DNA of 64,000 nt, from assembly GCA_021018815.1 (NCBI GenBank), contig JAITYX010000017.1, positions 1,426,001 to 1,490,000 on the forward strand. The letters are read 5' to 3'. The notes under the pieces are model-generated. The model did no database searches. It saw only the letters and a program-made list of their open reading frames with translations, and was not told where the DNA came from. This DNA comes from Talinum fruticosum. Its lineage: Eukaryota > Streptophyta > Magnoliopsida > Caryophyllales > Talinaceae. Below are positions 48,088 through 61,143 of this stretch, piece after piece. Within the stretch, counting starts at the first letter, position 1. Every line of letters begins with the position of its first letter. A program made the translations under genes and the position numbers.

Positions 48088-48282
48088 ATGGTGCAAGCAG
48101 TAGGTAATAACAATGATAATCCTCAAAGAATTGGATATGAAACTAAGGCATTGCACTTCATTAACAAGGCCATCAATGGAGGTTATAGCCTAACTGATTT
48201 CACTATCAACGACAAGATTGGAAACCCAATTCTGGGTTCTTCATCTCCATATATTCAATCATCTAAAGAAAGTGGAATCTAA
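48088..48282 (+). CDS. Conserved 64-codon frame of unknown function, unit 1
   Basis: It starts MVQAVGNNNDNPQRIGYETK and is repeated at 49953-50147, 51818-52012, 53683-53877 and (with a few substitutions) 55547-55741. It overlaps a 63-codon minus frame over its first part. I recognise no family. Openness in all units follows from near-identity of the units, so coding is unproven. Confidence 0.25.
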   Translation: MVQAVGNNNDNPQRIGYETKALHFINKAINGGYSLTDFTINDKIGNPILGSSSPYIQSSKESGI

Positions 48283-48969
48283 GAGAGGCAAATCAAAAGA
48301 AACGGAATGCTCAAACCTACCTCATCACCCTTGCCGGACTTTCAGCATCCGACTCCTAATGTAATCCTAATATTTTAGATGTTCATTGTTGGTAATGTCT
48401 AAGTACCATTAACATATTAGTTTTGTCTTGCATGCTCTTCCTAAAAACTGCACCCGTTAATCAAAATAATACGTAAGATAATAACAATAAAAACATGGTG
48501 CAAGCAATAGGTACTAACTCATCATTTTAGAGAATAATGCATAATATATTGCACAATATATAATATATTGTACTATACATAAGATTATGTATTATTACAA
48601 TGTACATGATAGTATGATGATATTATTTTAAAATTCAAACCTTTTAATTCGTTGTACGTATGCGTGTAAATCCTAGTGATAAATAAATAGTCCAAAACTC
48701 AAATCAATAACCCATTTCTAAACTTTTGATTTTTTTAAATTTTTGATTATAACTTTTATTTTTACAAAATATGAACTTTAAGAAACTGATTGAAAATTAG
48801 TTAGATTTTGTCTAAATATCAAATCAACGTCCTAAAATTTTTTTTTAAACTTAAAAAAATTCCAAATCTAGTAAATAATCCAAAGCCCCACAAGCTTAAG
48901 ATCGACCCCGCCCAACCCGGCCCATTGCCCAGCTCTACTCTAAACCAAATGAAAATATAAAGTTATAAT

Positions 48970-49822
48970 ATTTGTTATGCCTGCTACATATTCAATCGGA
49001 TTAATTTGGTCATCCGAAACACTTGATACCCTCCTAACATTGTAAAAGCCTAATCCAGGTGCTCGACTTGATTTGAATCCCTCACGGAATAATTGTTAGT
49101 ATGACCATTTGTGTTCCATCCGGTTAGGGTAATTCCATGGTTATACTTCGGTTTGTCCTCCTCTTATTCCGCTCCGATCACATTGTAGGCCTGAGCTGCG
49201 AGCTAATAACAGGAAAAAAAAATTGTTAGGTAAAAATAGTATAATAGTATATGTGAAATTAATAACATAATATTAATCTTACCATTTTTACCCTATGATA
49301 TGCCCTCTCGTGGTATATTAACTTGGCAACTAGGGGAGACTTTTTCAGCTTCTTTAGTATCCTCCGTTCATCCTCCCCGTAAACATAGAAAACACCTTTT
49401 ATGTGTATCGGTGGATCTAGACCCCTCCTTACTTCGGTGTTTGTCTTACTTTGCTGAATCTTGGATAGTTTTCCTCCAAACTTACACCGTTTCTTTCAAT
49501 CCAATGTAGAGCTTTTAGAAAGCAAACGGCGTATGGCTCCCCTATTGTAGATGTGTTGTTGCATTTATCCAACAACTTTTGTTTTGAAATCCGTATTTTC
49601 TCATTGTATTGTAGAAAATATATAGCTTCGGAAATTCCGTAACTACGAAAAGCCAACATAACTCTACATAACAACCAAATATTAAATTAACTCCAAATAC
49701 TTAAAACAAATAAGAGTAAACTAAATTTATATGACACTTACTTTAAGTTTGTCTCTATGAGTCTCCGAAACTTCGGCAAACGTCCAATCAAAATTGATAC
49801 TAAAGTACCAATGGAGAGATAC
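48970..49822 (-). pseudogene. Papain-like cysteine protease remnant, unit 2
   Basis: Same exons as unit 1 and the same in-frame TAA in the last exon. One base is missing near 49436 (ACTTCGGTG instead of ACTTCGGGTG), which shifts the middle exon. It has the ATATAGCTTCGGAAATTCC version of the segment after the Cys codon, shared with unit 3. Confidence 0.7.
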
Positions 49823-50835
49823 CTATAATTAAGAATGAAATGATCTATTGTCCAGTAAATATTGAGCAAGAAGCAACAAAGTAGCCACACGCTCCAAAAC
49901 CAATCCAAGTTATTCCAAAAACAACAATGCCAACAACAATAACAACAAAACCATGGTGCAAGCAGTAGGTAATAACAATGATAATCCTCAAAGAATTGGA
50001 TATGAAACTAAGGCATTGCACTTCATTAACAAGGCCATCAATGGAGGTTATAGCCTAACCGATTTCACTATCAACGACAAGATTGGAAACCCAATTCTGG
50101 GTTCTTCATCTCCATATATTCAATCATCTAAAGAAAGTGGAATCTAAGAGAGGCAAATCAAAAGAAACGGAATGCTCAAACCTACCTCATCACCCTTGCC
50201 GGACTTTCGAGCATCCGACTCCTAATGTAATCCTAATATTTTAGATGTTCATTGTTGGTAATGTCTAAGTACCATTAACATATTAGTTTTGTCTTGCATG
50301 CTCTTCCTAAAAATTGCACCCGTTAATCAAAATAATACGTAAGATAATAACAATAAAAACATGGTGCAAGCAATAGGTACTAACTCATCATTTTAGAGAA
50401 TAATGCATAATATATTGCACAATATATAATATATTGTACTATACATAAGATTATGTATTATTACAATGTACATGATAGTATGATGATATTATTTTAAAAT
50501 TCAAACCTTTTAATTCGTTGTACGTATGCGTGTAAATCCTAGTGATAAATAAATAGTCCAAAACTCAAATCAATAACCCATTTCTAAACTTTTGATTTTT
50601 TTAAATTTTTGATTATAACTTTTATTTTTACAAAATATGAACTTTAAGAAACTGATTGAAAATTAGTTAGATTTTGTCTAAATATCAAATCAACGTCCTA
50701 AAATTTTTTTTTAAACTTAAAAAAATTCCAAATCTAGTAAATAATCCAAAGCCCCACAAGCTTAAGATCGACCCCGCCCAACCCGGCCCATTGCCCAGCT
50801 CTACTCTAAACCAAATGAAAATATAAAGTTATAAT

Positions 50836-51688
50836 ATTTGTTATGCCTGCTACATATTCAATCGGATTAATTTGGTCATCCGAAACACTTGATACCCTCC
50901 TAACATTGTAAAAGCCTAATCCAGGTGCTCGACTTGATTTGAATCCCTCACGGAATAATTGTTAGTATGACCATTTGTGTTCCATCCGGTTAGGGTAATT
51001 CCATGGTTATACTTCGGTTTGTCCTCCTCTTATTCCGCTCCGATCACATTGTAGGCCTGAGCTGCGAGCTAATAACAGGAAAAAAAAATTGTTAGGTAAA
51101 AATAGTATAATAGTATATGTGAAATTAATAACATAATATTAATCTTACCATTTTTACCCTATGATATGCCCTCTCGTGGTATATTAACTTGGCAACTAGG
51201 GAGACTTTTTCAGCTTCTTTAGTATCCTCCGTTCATCCTCCCCAGTAAACATAGAAAACACCTTTTATGTGTATCGGTGGATCTAGACCCCTCCTTACTT
51301 CTGGTGTTTGTCTTACTTTGCTGAATCTTGGATAGTTTTCCTCCAAACTTACACCGTTTCTTTCAATCCAATGTAGAGCTTTTAGAAAGCAAACGGCGTA
51401 TGGCTCCCTATTGTAGATGTGTTGTTGCATTTATCCAACAACTTTTGTTTTGAAATCCGTATTTTCTCATTGTATTGTAGAAAATATATAGCTTCGGAAA
51501 TTCCGTAACTACGAAAAGCCAACATAACTCTACATAACAACCAAATATTAAATTAACTCCAAATACTTAAAACAAATAAGAGTAAACTAAATTTATATGA
51601 CACTTACTTTAAGTTTGTCTCTATGAGTCTCCGAAACTTCGGCAAACGTCCAATCAAAATTGATACTAAAGTACCAATGGAGAGATAC
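50836..51688 (-). pseudogene. Papain-like cysteine protease remnant, unit 3
   Basis: Same layout and the shared TAA. Small indels are an extra base near 51244 (CCCAGTAAAC) and one fewer C near 51410, the latter breaking the frame just after KCNN. Confidence 0.7.
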
Positions 51689-52700
51689 CTATAATTAAGA
51701 ATGAAATGATCTATTGTCCGTAAATATTGAGCAAGAAGCAACAAAGTAGCCACACGCTCCAAAACCAATCCAAGTTATTCCAAAAACAACAATGCCAACA
51801 ATAATAACAACAAAACCATGGTGCAAGCAGTAGGTAATAACAATGATAATCCTCAAAGAATTGGATATGAAACTAAGGCATTGCACTTCATTAACAAGGC
51901 CATCAATGGAGGTTATAGCCTAACTGATTTCACTATCAACGACAAGATTGGAAACCCAATTCTGGGTTCTTCATCTCCATATATTCAATCATCTAAAGAA
52001 AGTGGAATCTAAGAGAGGCAAATCAAAAGAAACGGAATGCTCAAACCTACCTCATCACCCTTGCCGGACTTTCAGACATCCGACTCCTAATGTAATCCTA
52101 ATATTTTAGATGTTCATTGTTGGTAATGTCTAAGTACCATTAACATATTAGTTTTGTCTTGCATGCTCTTCCTAAAAACTGCACCCGTTAATCAAAATAA
52201 TACGTAAGATAATAACAATAAAAACATGGTGCAAGCAATAGGTACTAACTCATCATTTTAGAGAATAATGCATAATATATTGCACAATATATAATATATT
52301 GTACTATACATAAGATTATGTATTATTACAATGTACATGATAGTATGATGATATTATTTTAAAATTCAAACCTTTTAATTCGTTGTACGTATGCGTGTAA
52401 ATCCTAGTGATAAATAAATAGTCCAAAACTCAAATCAATAACCCATTTCTAAACTTTTGATTTTTTTAAATTTTTGATTATAACTTTTATTTTTACAAAA
52501 TATGAACTTTAAGAAACTGATTGAAAATTAGTTAGATTTTGTCTAAATATCAAATCAACGTCCTAAAATTTTTTTTTAAACTTAAAAAAATTCCAAATCT
52601 AGTAAATAATCCAAAGCCCCACAAGCTTAAGATCGACCCCGCCCAACCCGGCCCATTGCCCAGCTCTACTCTAAACCAAATGAAAATATAAAGTTATAAT

Positions 52701-53553
52701 ATTTGTTATGCCTGCTACATATTCAATCGGATTAATTTGGTCATCCGAAACACTTGATACCCTCCTAACATTGTAAAAGCCTAATCCAGGTGCTCGACTT
52801 GATTTGAATCCCTCACGGAATAATTGTTAGTATGACCATTTGTGTTCCATCCGGTTAGGGTAATTCCATGGTTATACTTCGGTTTGTCCTCCTCTTATTC
52901 CGCTCCGATCACATTGTAGGCCTGAGCTGCGAGCTAATAACAGGAAAAAAAAATTGTTAGGTAAAAATAGTATAATAGTATATGTGAAATTAATAACATA
53001 ATATTAATCTTACCATTTTTACCCTATGATATGCCCTCTCGTGGTATATTAACTTGGCAACTAGGGAGACTTTTTCAGCTTCTTTAGTATCCTCCGTTCA
53101 TCCTCCCCGTAAACATAGAAAACACCTTTTATGTGTATCGGTGGATCTAGACCCCTCCTTACTTCGGTGTTTGTCTTACTTTGCTGAATCTTGGATAGTT
53201 TTCCTCCAAACTTACACCGTTTCTTTCAATCCAATGTAGAGCTTTTAGAAAGCAAACGGCGTATGGCTCCCCTATTGTAGATGTGTTGTTGCATTTATCC
53301 AACAACTCTTGTTTTGAAATCCGTATTTTCTCATTGTATTGTAGAAAATACATAGTTTCGAGAAATTCCGTAACTACGAAAAGCCAACACAACTCTACAT
53401 AACAACCAAATATTAAATTAACTCCAAATACTTAAAACAAATAAGAGTAAACTAAATTTATATGACACTTACTTTAAGTTTGTCTCTATGAGTCTCCGAA
53501 ACTTCGGCAAACGTCCAATCAAAATTGATACTAAAGTACCAATGGAGAGATAC
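52701..53553 (-). pseudogene. Papain-like cysteine protease remnant, unit 4
   Basis: Same layout and the shared TAA. It is mosaic: the GTGGTATATTAACTTGG insertion is shared with units 2 and 3, but the ACATAGTTTCGAGAAATTCC segment is shared with units 1 and 5. One base is missing near 53165, as in unit 2. Confidence 0.7.
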
Positions 53554-54567
53554 CTATAATTAAGAATGAAATGATCTATTGTCCGTAAATATTGAGCAAG
53601 AAGCAACAAAGTAGCCACACGCTCCAAAACCAATCCAAGTTATTCCAAAAACAACAATGCCAACAACAATAACAACAAAACCATGGTGCAAGCAGTAGGT
53701 AATAACAATGATAATCCTCAAAGAATTGGATATGAAACTAAGGCATTGCACTTCATTAACAAGGCCATCAATGGAGGTTATAGCCTAACTGATTTCACTA
53801 TCAACGACAAGATTGGAAACCCAATTCTGGGTTCTTCATCTCCATATATTCAATCATCTAAAGAAAGTGGAATCTAAGAGAGGCAAATCAAAAGAAACGG
53901 AATGCTCAAACCTACCTCATCACCCTTGCCGGACTTTCGAGCATCCGACTCCTAATGTAATCCTAATATTTTAGATGTTCATTGTTGGTAATGTCTAAGT
54001 ACCATTAACATATTAGTTTTGTCTTGCATGCTCTTCCTAAAAACTGCACCCGTTAATCAAAATAATACGTAAGATAATAACAATAAAAACATGGTGCAAG
54101 CAATAGGTACTAACTCATCATTTTAGAGAATAATGCATAATATATTGCACAATATATAATATATTGTACTATACATAAGATTATGTATTATTACAATGTA
54201 CATGATAGTATGATGATATTATTTTAAAATTCAAACCTTTTAATTCGTTGTACGTATGCGTGTAAATCCTAGTGATAAATAAATAGTCCAAAACTCAAAT
54301 CAATAACCCATTTCTCAACTTTTGATTTTTTTAAATTTTTGATTATAACTTTTATTTTTACAAAATATGAACTTTAAGAAACTGATTGAAAATTAGTTAG
54401 ATTTTGTCTAAATATCAAATCAACGTCCTAAAATTTTTTTTTTTAAACTTAAAAAAATTCCAAATCTAGTAAATAATCCAAAGCCCCACAAGCTTAAGAC
54501 TGACCCCGCCCAACCCGACCCATTGCCCAGCTCTACTCTAAACCAAATGAAAATATAAAGTTATAAT

Positions 54568-55417
54568 ATTTGTTATGCCTGCTACATATTCAATCGGATT
54601 AATTTGGTCATCCGAAACACTTGATACCCTCCTAACATTGTAAAAGCCTAATCCAGGTGCTCGACTTGATTTGAATCCCTCACGGAATAATTGTTAGTAT
54701 GACCATTTGTGTTCCATCCGGTTAGGGTAATTCCATGGTTATACTTCGGTTTGTCCTCCTCTTATTCCGCTCCGATCACGATGTAGGCCTGAGCTGCGAG
54801 CTAATAACGAGGAAAAAAAATTGTTAGGTAAAAATAGTATAATAGTATATGTGAAATTAATAACATAATATTAATCTTACCATTTTTACCCTATGATATG
54901 CCCTCTCGTGGTATAACTTGGCAACTAGGGAGACTTTTTCAGCTTCTTTAGTATCCTCCGTTCATCCTCCCCGTAAACATAGAAAACACCTTTTATGTGT
55001 ATCGGTGGATCTAGACCCCTCCTTACTTCAGGTGTTTGTCTTACTTTGCTGAATCTTGGATAGTTTTCCTCCAAACTTACACCGTTTCTTTCAATCCAAT
55101 GTAGAGCTTTTAGAAAGCAAACGGCGTATGGCTCCCTATTGTAGATGTGTTGTTGCATTTATCCAACAACTCTTGTTTTGAAATCCGTATTTTCTCATTG
55201 TATTGTAGAAAATACATAGTTTCGAGAAATTCAGTAACTACGAAAAGCCAACACAACTCTACATAACAACCAAATATTAAATTAACTCCAAATACTTAAA
55301 ACAAATAAGAGTAAACTAAATTTATATGACACTTACTTTAAGTTTATCTCTATGAGTCTCCGAAACTTCGGCAGATGTCCAATCAAAATTGATACTAAAG
55401 TACCAATGAAGAGATAC
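54568..55417 (-). pseudogene. Papain-like cysteine protease remnant, unit 5
   Basis: Same layout and the shared TAA, with slightly more substitutions than the others, and one fewer C near 55138. As the most diverged unit at the array edge it is probably the oldest or least homogenised. Confidence 0.7.
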
Positions 55418-56346
55418 CTATAATTAAGAATGAAATGATCTATTGTCTGTAAATATTGAGCAAGAAGCAACAAAGTAGCCATACACTCCAAAACCAATCC
55501 AAGTTATTCCAATAACAACAATGCCAACAACAATAACAACAAAAACATGATGCAAGCAGTAGGTAATAACAATGATAATTCTCAAAGAATTGGATATGAA
55601 ACTAAGGCATTGCACTTCATTAACAAGGCCATCAATGGAGATTATAGCCTAATTGATTTCACTATCAACGACAAGATTGGAAACCCAATTCTGGGTTCTT
55701 CATCTCCATATATTCAATCATCTAAAGAAAGTGGAATCTAAGAGAGGCAAATCAAGAGAAGCGGAATGCTCAAACCTACCTCATCACCCTTGCCGGACTT
55801 TCAGCATCCGACTCCTCAAGTAATCCTAAAAACTGCACCCATTAATCCAAATAATACGTAAGATAACAACAACAAAAACATGGTGCAAACAATAGGTACT
55901 AACTTATCATTTTAGAGAATAATGCATAATATATTGCATAATATATAATATATTATATTATACATAAGATTATGTATTATTACAATCTAAATGAGAGTAT
56001 GATAATATTATTTTAAAATTCAAACCTTTTAATTCGTTGTACGTATGCGTGTAAATCCAAGTTAGTGATAAATAGTCTAAAATTCAAATCAATAACCTCT
56101 TTCTAAACTTTTGATTTTTTTAATTTTTTATTATAACTTATATTTTTACAAAATATGAACTTTAAAGAAACTGATTGAAAATTAGTTAGATTTTGTCTAA
56201 ATATCAAACCAAGGTCCTAAATTTTTTTAAAAACTTAAAAAAATTCCAAATCTAGTAAATAACGCAAAGCCCCACAAGTTTAAGACCGACCCGGCCCATT
56301 GCCCAGCTCTACTCTAAACCAAATGAAAATATAAAGTTATAATATT

Positions 56347-57640
56347 CAATAAATGCCTGTATTATGACTCATCATTTTTCATTTTTCCGATTGTCGTTGA
56401 AATCAAGGTGACAAGAAGGAGAGAGCGGGAGAAATTAATGGAGAATTTTAACAAACTATATATAAAATGTGTAGAGGAGATGAAAAATTTCTACATCACT
56501 AACGAAACAAAAACCTTTGTTTCGTTATTTGCGTACCCTTCCTACTCTTCATCTTGCGACAAAAACATTTGTTTCATTATTTGCGTACCCTTCCTACTCT
56601 TCATCTTGCGCTTAGACGTTGTGAGGTTGATCCTCAAATATTCTCTTTTGCATGCTTCTATATTTTTGGGTAAGATTATGCAAAATTTCATTCTTCCTTG
56701 TTTGTTTTCATTCTTTTTCTACCTCCCTATCAAAGGTAACATAATCCTTTTACATATTAATGGGTAAGATACAAAATTTGCATGAGTAAAAGCTTTGCCT
56801 TTGTTATAATGTTACTTTAGCTTTATGACCTACCATCACATTAATCTATCAATATGAGATATTCCAATTAATGAGGAAAATATATTTTTATGTTAGAGGA
56901 GTAAAATACTGTTATATCAAGTTTTGCATTACAAATTATTCAGTAGACTTATCGTCTATGGGCCACATCAATATTTCTCTCCCAAAACTCACCCCTAATT
57001 TTCAAAAAACATGGCCATAATTGTTAGAAATTATACTTGCAATTACATGTCATGCATGCATATTATAATTGTTTGTTTTATATTCATGACATTTTCATTC
57101 CAAATTCTGTAATATCACAAACTTATCACATAATATAATTGTGGATAGATTGGATTCTGTATATTCAAATACACATGAACAAATTTGAGTTATATCTTGT
57201 TTTTCTTGAGTGTCAAGGGTTCTCTTATAGTACAACATTTGTTCCTAATTTTATATTTGAGATTTAATTCTCATGTAATATAATATTTAAATTGTACAAC
57301 TTCTCATATATCCTGAATCTCAAGACAACATTATCTCTATGATTAATTTATAATAGGGCCATATTTGTAAATATCTCTAAAACACGACCGCATATAAATT
57401 TATACTTAAGTAGTTCGATTCACTTAAAAGATATTATATACATCACATGAATGTACGAAGATGCCTTTAATTCCTAAACTTGTTCTAAATGAGGCAAAGC
57501 ATGTCAATGCTATTCGTCTTTCCAAAGTTCAAATTTGACTAAAATTTAAGTAGATTAGGACATCTTTCCGATTATAATGTTGTTCAATATTGAATGTTTT
57601 CTTCGACTAACGCAGGACAAGAATTGGTAACTTGTTACAA
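56347..57640. other. AT-rich intergenic DNA with a 52-bp tandem duplication
   Basis: 56507-56558 and 56559-56610 are adjacent 52-base copies with two differences (core TTATTTGCGTACCCTTCCTA). A 119-codon plus frame (56408-56767) that spans them shows no motif. The promoter of the next gene must lie at the right end. Confidence 0.5.
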
Positions 57641-57645
57641 GAATA

Positions 57646-60600
57646 ATGGGGAGGTACGCACATCCTGGACCGTCTAATGGTGCCATGAATGACAAAACAA
57701 ACCCCAAATTCAAATGGGTGCGTATGCTTCATGTCCTTGACTATCATCGTTGGCATCATGTCAAGAAGCTAGTGGCCAATAAAAAGCATAACAGTGGGAG
57801 GAATGCTATCGGTTAGTACTTTGAAACGTTCTTCTGCTTTTCTTTTTCTTTTTGAATCCAATTGGTTAATTATTTTTTCAGCCACGAGCTATAAGCTTGG
57901 ATGATGATGTTAGGCATCTTCATTAAGACCATCCAGGCCAATTAATTATTAGTGGAATTCTCCTCCCGTATGAGCTCCAGTCTTGGATGACTTTCTTACT
58001 TATTATTGTGCTTGGTGGCACAACAACACCCCCAAAACCCAAAAAAATATGCACAGCGGTAGTAAAATTTCGTCCTACTTAATTACCTGAATTCTTCCGA
58101 CTTGAAAAAACTCAGGTTCACTTATGAATTTTTTCTATTTATATTATCTGAATTCAATTTTGATCCAAATTTAAGCCGGTCCGAATTGTCCAATTCGAAA
58201 AATTACCTTTTGAACAAAAAATTTGGTCCGAATTTTAAGCATTGATCAATTTATCTGACCTGAGTTTATTTACCATTTACAGTTGACGTTGGTCTTCTCT
58301 CTTTTGGTTTGAAATACAGGGGCGAACGCAAATGAGCCTTACTCATGTGACGGAAAAGAGAATGCGGAGGACCCCCAAGTAAGTAAATGTAGATTGAATA
58401 GAAAGTACAAGTTAACTTGGTGAGAAGCATCAATTGGAGAATTATCACTGGAGAGACAAATATTTAATTTCAAATTTAGCATGGACATTATAATCATGAA
58501 ATAATTAAATCTAAATCATATAATTACGTACAAGAGATATAAATTAATTTATACAATTGACAGACATGATTATATTCAGTTTGTTTTGAAGTTGGTAATC
58601 TCTACAATCAATTCTAACAACATATAAAACATAAAAGAAAAAAATAAGCAAAAATAACCTAATTCGATCTATTTTGTGAAACTTCCAGGTAGAACATATT
58701 GTAGATTTAAGCCATTCAATTGATTGTAGTCCTCCAGATTTAGGTCAGCCTAGTGAGGATTCTGCTCCATTGCCATCAGGTCCACCATCTAAGAGCTCCA
58801 GAGTGAAACGGATAAGGAAAATGATCATTAAAGAGGTCGCCAAAAGGAGGGGTAGACATAGAAGAAGCTTCACTTGTCCAGCAGGTTCACAACTAACAAA
58901 AAATGATGCCTCTCATCATCAACTAAAAACAGTAGATGGAAGAATGCATTCTGAATCCATCCATAATGATCAAATTCCACCAAAAAGTAATGAGAATCAA
59001 GGCACTGAAAAATGCGAGCTTTGCACTGCTGGACAGATTGAGTGCCATTTAGGAAACAAAATACATGTCAATGATCAACGGGAACAACAATTAGATCAAA
59101 TGCATGTGCTCTTCCAAGATATACGTGATGAGGGAACAAATCAATTGTCTCAGAACAAGAACTTAGGAAGAAGTATATCATTCCAACATTCCAAGGAGTT
59201 CCTTGATGCTCTGGATGTATTAAGCGTGAATAAGCAGTTCTTCTTGAGAATTTTGGATGATCCTGGACCATCTTTAAGGCAACACTTCTTGACACAGCAA
59301 GCAGCGGTGGCGGCATGTACTAAGCGAAAATCATTGACAAAGTCTGAAACATTTCCTAACAATGAGCCATCTAGCTCTAGTTGTCCTTCCAACCTATTAA
59401 GCCAAAAGCAAAAGTCATTTTCTAAGGAAGACAGCTTCAAACAAGCCAAAAATGATGGTGGAACAGTAGGTAAAAGATTCAAGAACTTGGGCCAAAAAAT
59501 TAAGCATCTGATTAAAGAGAGTAGAAAAGAGAGGCGCAGAATTGCTATGGATGCAGTCCTTCATAAGGTTCCATATGGGAAAAAGGCTCCCGAAGAGTGC
59601 AATAAAGACAACCCTTGCACTAGCACATCTGAGAATGATGTATCATTCTCTCCTAATCGTTCCAAAGATGGAAACGACTATAAGAAACAGTGGCCGTCAC
59701 TTGATCAATCTATGAATCGATATCGCCATTTAATGCAATCGACTAGTTTTAGTAGAGTAGACAGCAAAATGAAGAGTCCTGAGACATCAAGGCTGAGAGT
59801 TACGGATGAAAGTTCATCTAACCGTGCACAAAGAGACCTTAGAAGGATTTTATCATCTCCAGATATCCATGTGTCTTTGAGCCACCACTGTGATGATTTT
59901 AATGGACATAATTCATCAAGAACACCGAATAGGAGGGTTACAAGTTCTGGTGAGCACAAAGATGTTCCACCTAAGAATGTAAAAAGGATAACCTCGATGG
60001 GCTTGAAGTGAGTAAAAGTGAGCAAGACAAGCAAAAACCCAAGGAAAGCATGCCACCAAATGATGATAAAGGAAATAATATCAAGGATCATAGTGATAAA
60101 TTTGGTGTAGTTGCTACTTGTGATAACAATATTGATTTCATGGTATCTTCAGATATCGTTGAACTTGATCTTCCAATAGACCCACCAGCTTATAATGGAA
60201 AAACTACAGATGGTATGTATCTTAATTTACCATAGTTTTTTTTTTTTTTTTGGGTATATTTCTTAAGTATGCTCAAATTCTATAACAAACTAATCAAAAT
60301 ACAAGTTACTTTTATACATTTTTCATTTTATTTGAATTTTAAAAATGTTTTTCTTTTTTCTTTTGCCTTTTGTTGAAAATCCTCAGCCTTTAAATCACTA
60401 GTTTTTAACCCTTTTCTTAAGAACTCGCATGTAAGCGGAAATATTTGCACTTTTGAATTTGATCAAGAAACCTAGCATTGGAATTATGTTACTGACGTAA
60501 AGTAGACTCTGAACCAGTACAAGCGGCAGTATCTGAGTCACCTAGCTTCGCTTGTATAATGATGGATAATGACGGAGTTGAGCACCCCCTGCATCCTCTG

Positions 60601-61143
60601 TCTGGTAGTCATCGACACCTCCAAGTGGATAGCAAAGATGAAGCAGAATTCAACTATGTAAAAGATATCTTAAAACTTTCTGGTTACTCTGGTAACCAAC
60701 TTCTTGGAGCTTGGCATTCGTCTGAGCAGCCAATAGATCCATCACTATTTGTTGAACTAGAAAATTGCTCATTACTAGAGCTGAATTGTTCACCCTCTAC
60801 AGAAGGGATCCAAAGTGACCATCTGTTGTTATTTGATTTAATCAATGAGGTACTACTCAAAATCTATGAGCGATCAGTATCGTATTGGCCTACGTCTTTA
60901 TCTTCAAGTTCTCGCACCCATCCAATGCCCAAGGGGTATCGTGTTCTAGAGGAAGCCTGGGCTTGTGTAAATTGGTACATGAGTTGCTCGAAACCTCAAG
61001 CTGAGCAACCGTCGGACTACATAACAACACGTGACCTATCTAAGGATGATGGATGGATGAATCTGCAATTTGATACTGAATGTGTTGCGCTAGAGGTTGA
61101 GGGCATGATTTTCCTGGATCTTTTAACTGAACTTGTATCATGA
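57646..61143 (+). CDS. TRM-like protein with DUF3741/DUF4378 regions (4 exons, apparent frameshift)
   Basis: Exons 57646-57811, 58320-58378, 58689-60212 and about 60506-61143. The N-terminus has KFKWVRMLHVLDYHRWHHVK, the short conserved start of this plant family. EFLDALDVLSVNKQFFLRIL (residues about 245-265) is DUF3741-like, with FKNLGQKIKHLIKE further on. The C-terminal domain reads LLLFDLINEVLLKIYERS, PMPKGYRVLEEAWACVNWY, KDDGWMNLQFDTECVALEVE and LDLLTEL, typical of DUF4378. TRM proteins bind TON1 and link to cortical microtubules and division-plane control; the exact subgroup is not determined. A five-A run (59981-59985) needs one more A for the frame to go on as KKDNLDGLEVSKSEQ; as written it stops at 60011. 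With that base the protein would be about 795 residues. The exon-4 start could also be at 60530 or 60542. Confidence 0.8.

Larger units (their letters stand above)
47105..56346. repeat. Tandem array of five ~1.865-kb units
   Basis: The marker GTTATGCCTGCTACATATTC starts at 47111, 48974, 50840, 52705 and 54572, i.e. periods of 1863, 1866, 1865 and 1867 bases. Units 1-4 are nearly identical. Unit 5 is shorter and more diverged in its second part, lacking about 90 bases near 55815. Each unit carries a papain-like protease remnant (minus strand), a 64-codon plus-strand frame, and about 0.8 kb of AT-rich DNA. Confidence 0.95.

Noticed and set aside
47965..48156. 63-codon hydrophobic minus frame present in every array unit
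   Set aside because: It lies upstream of the protease exons but shows no propeptide or signal-peptide pattern of C1A proteases, and it is antisense to the better-looking plus frame.
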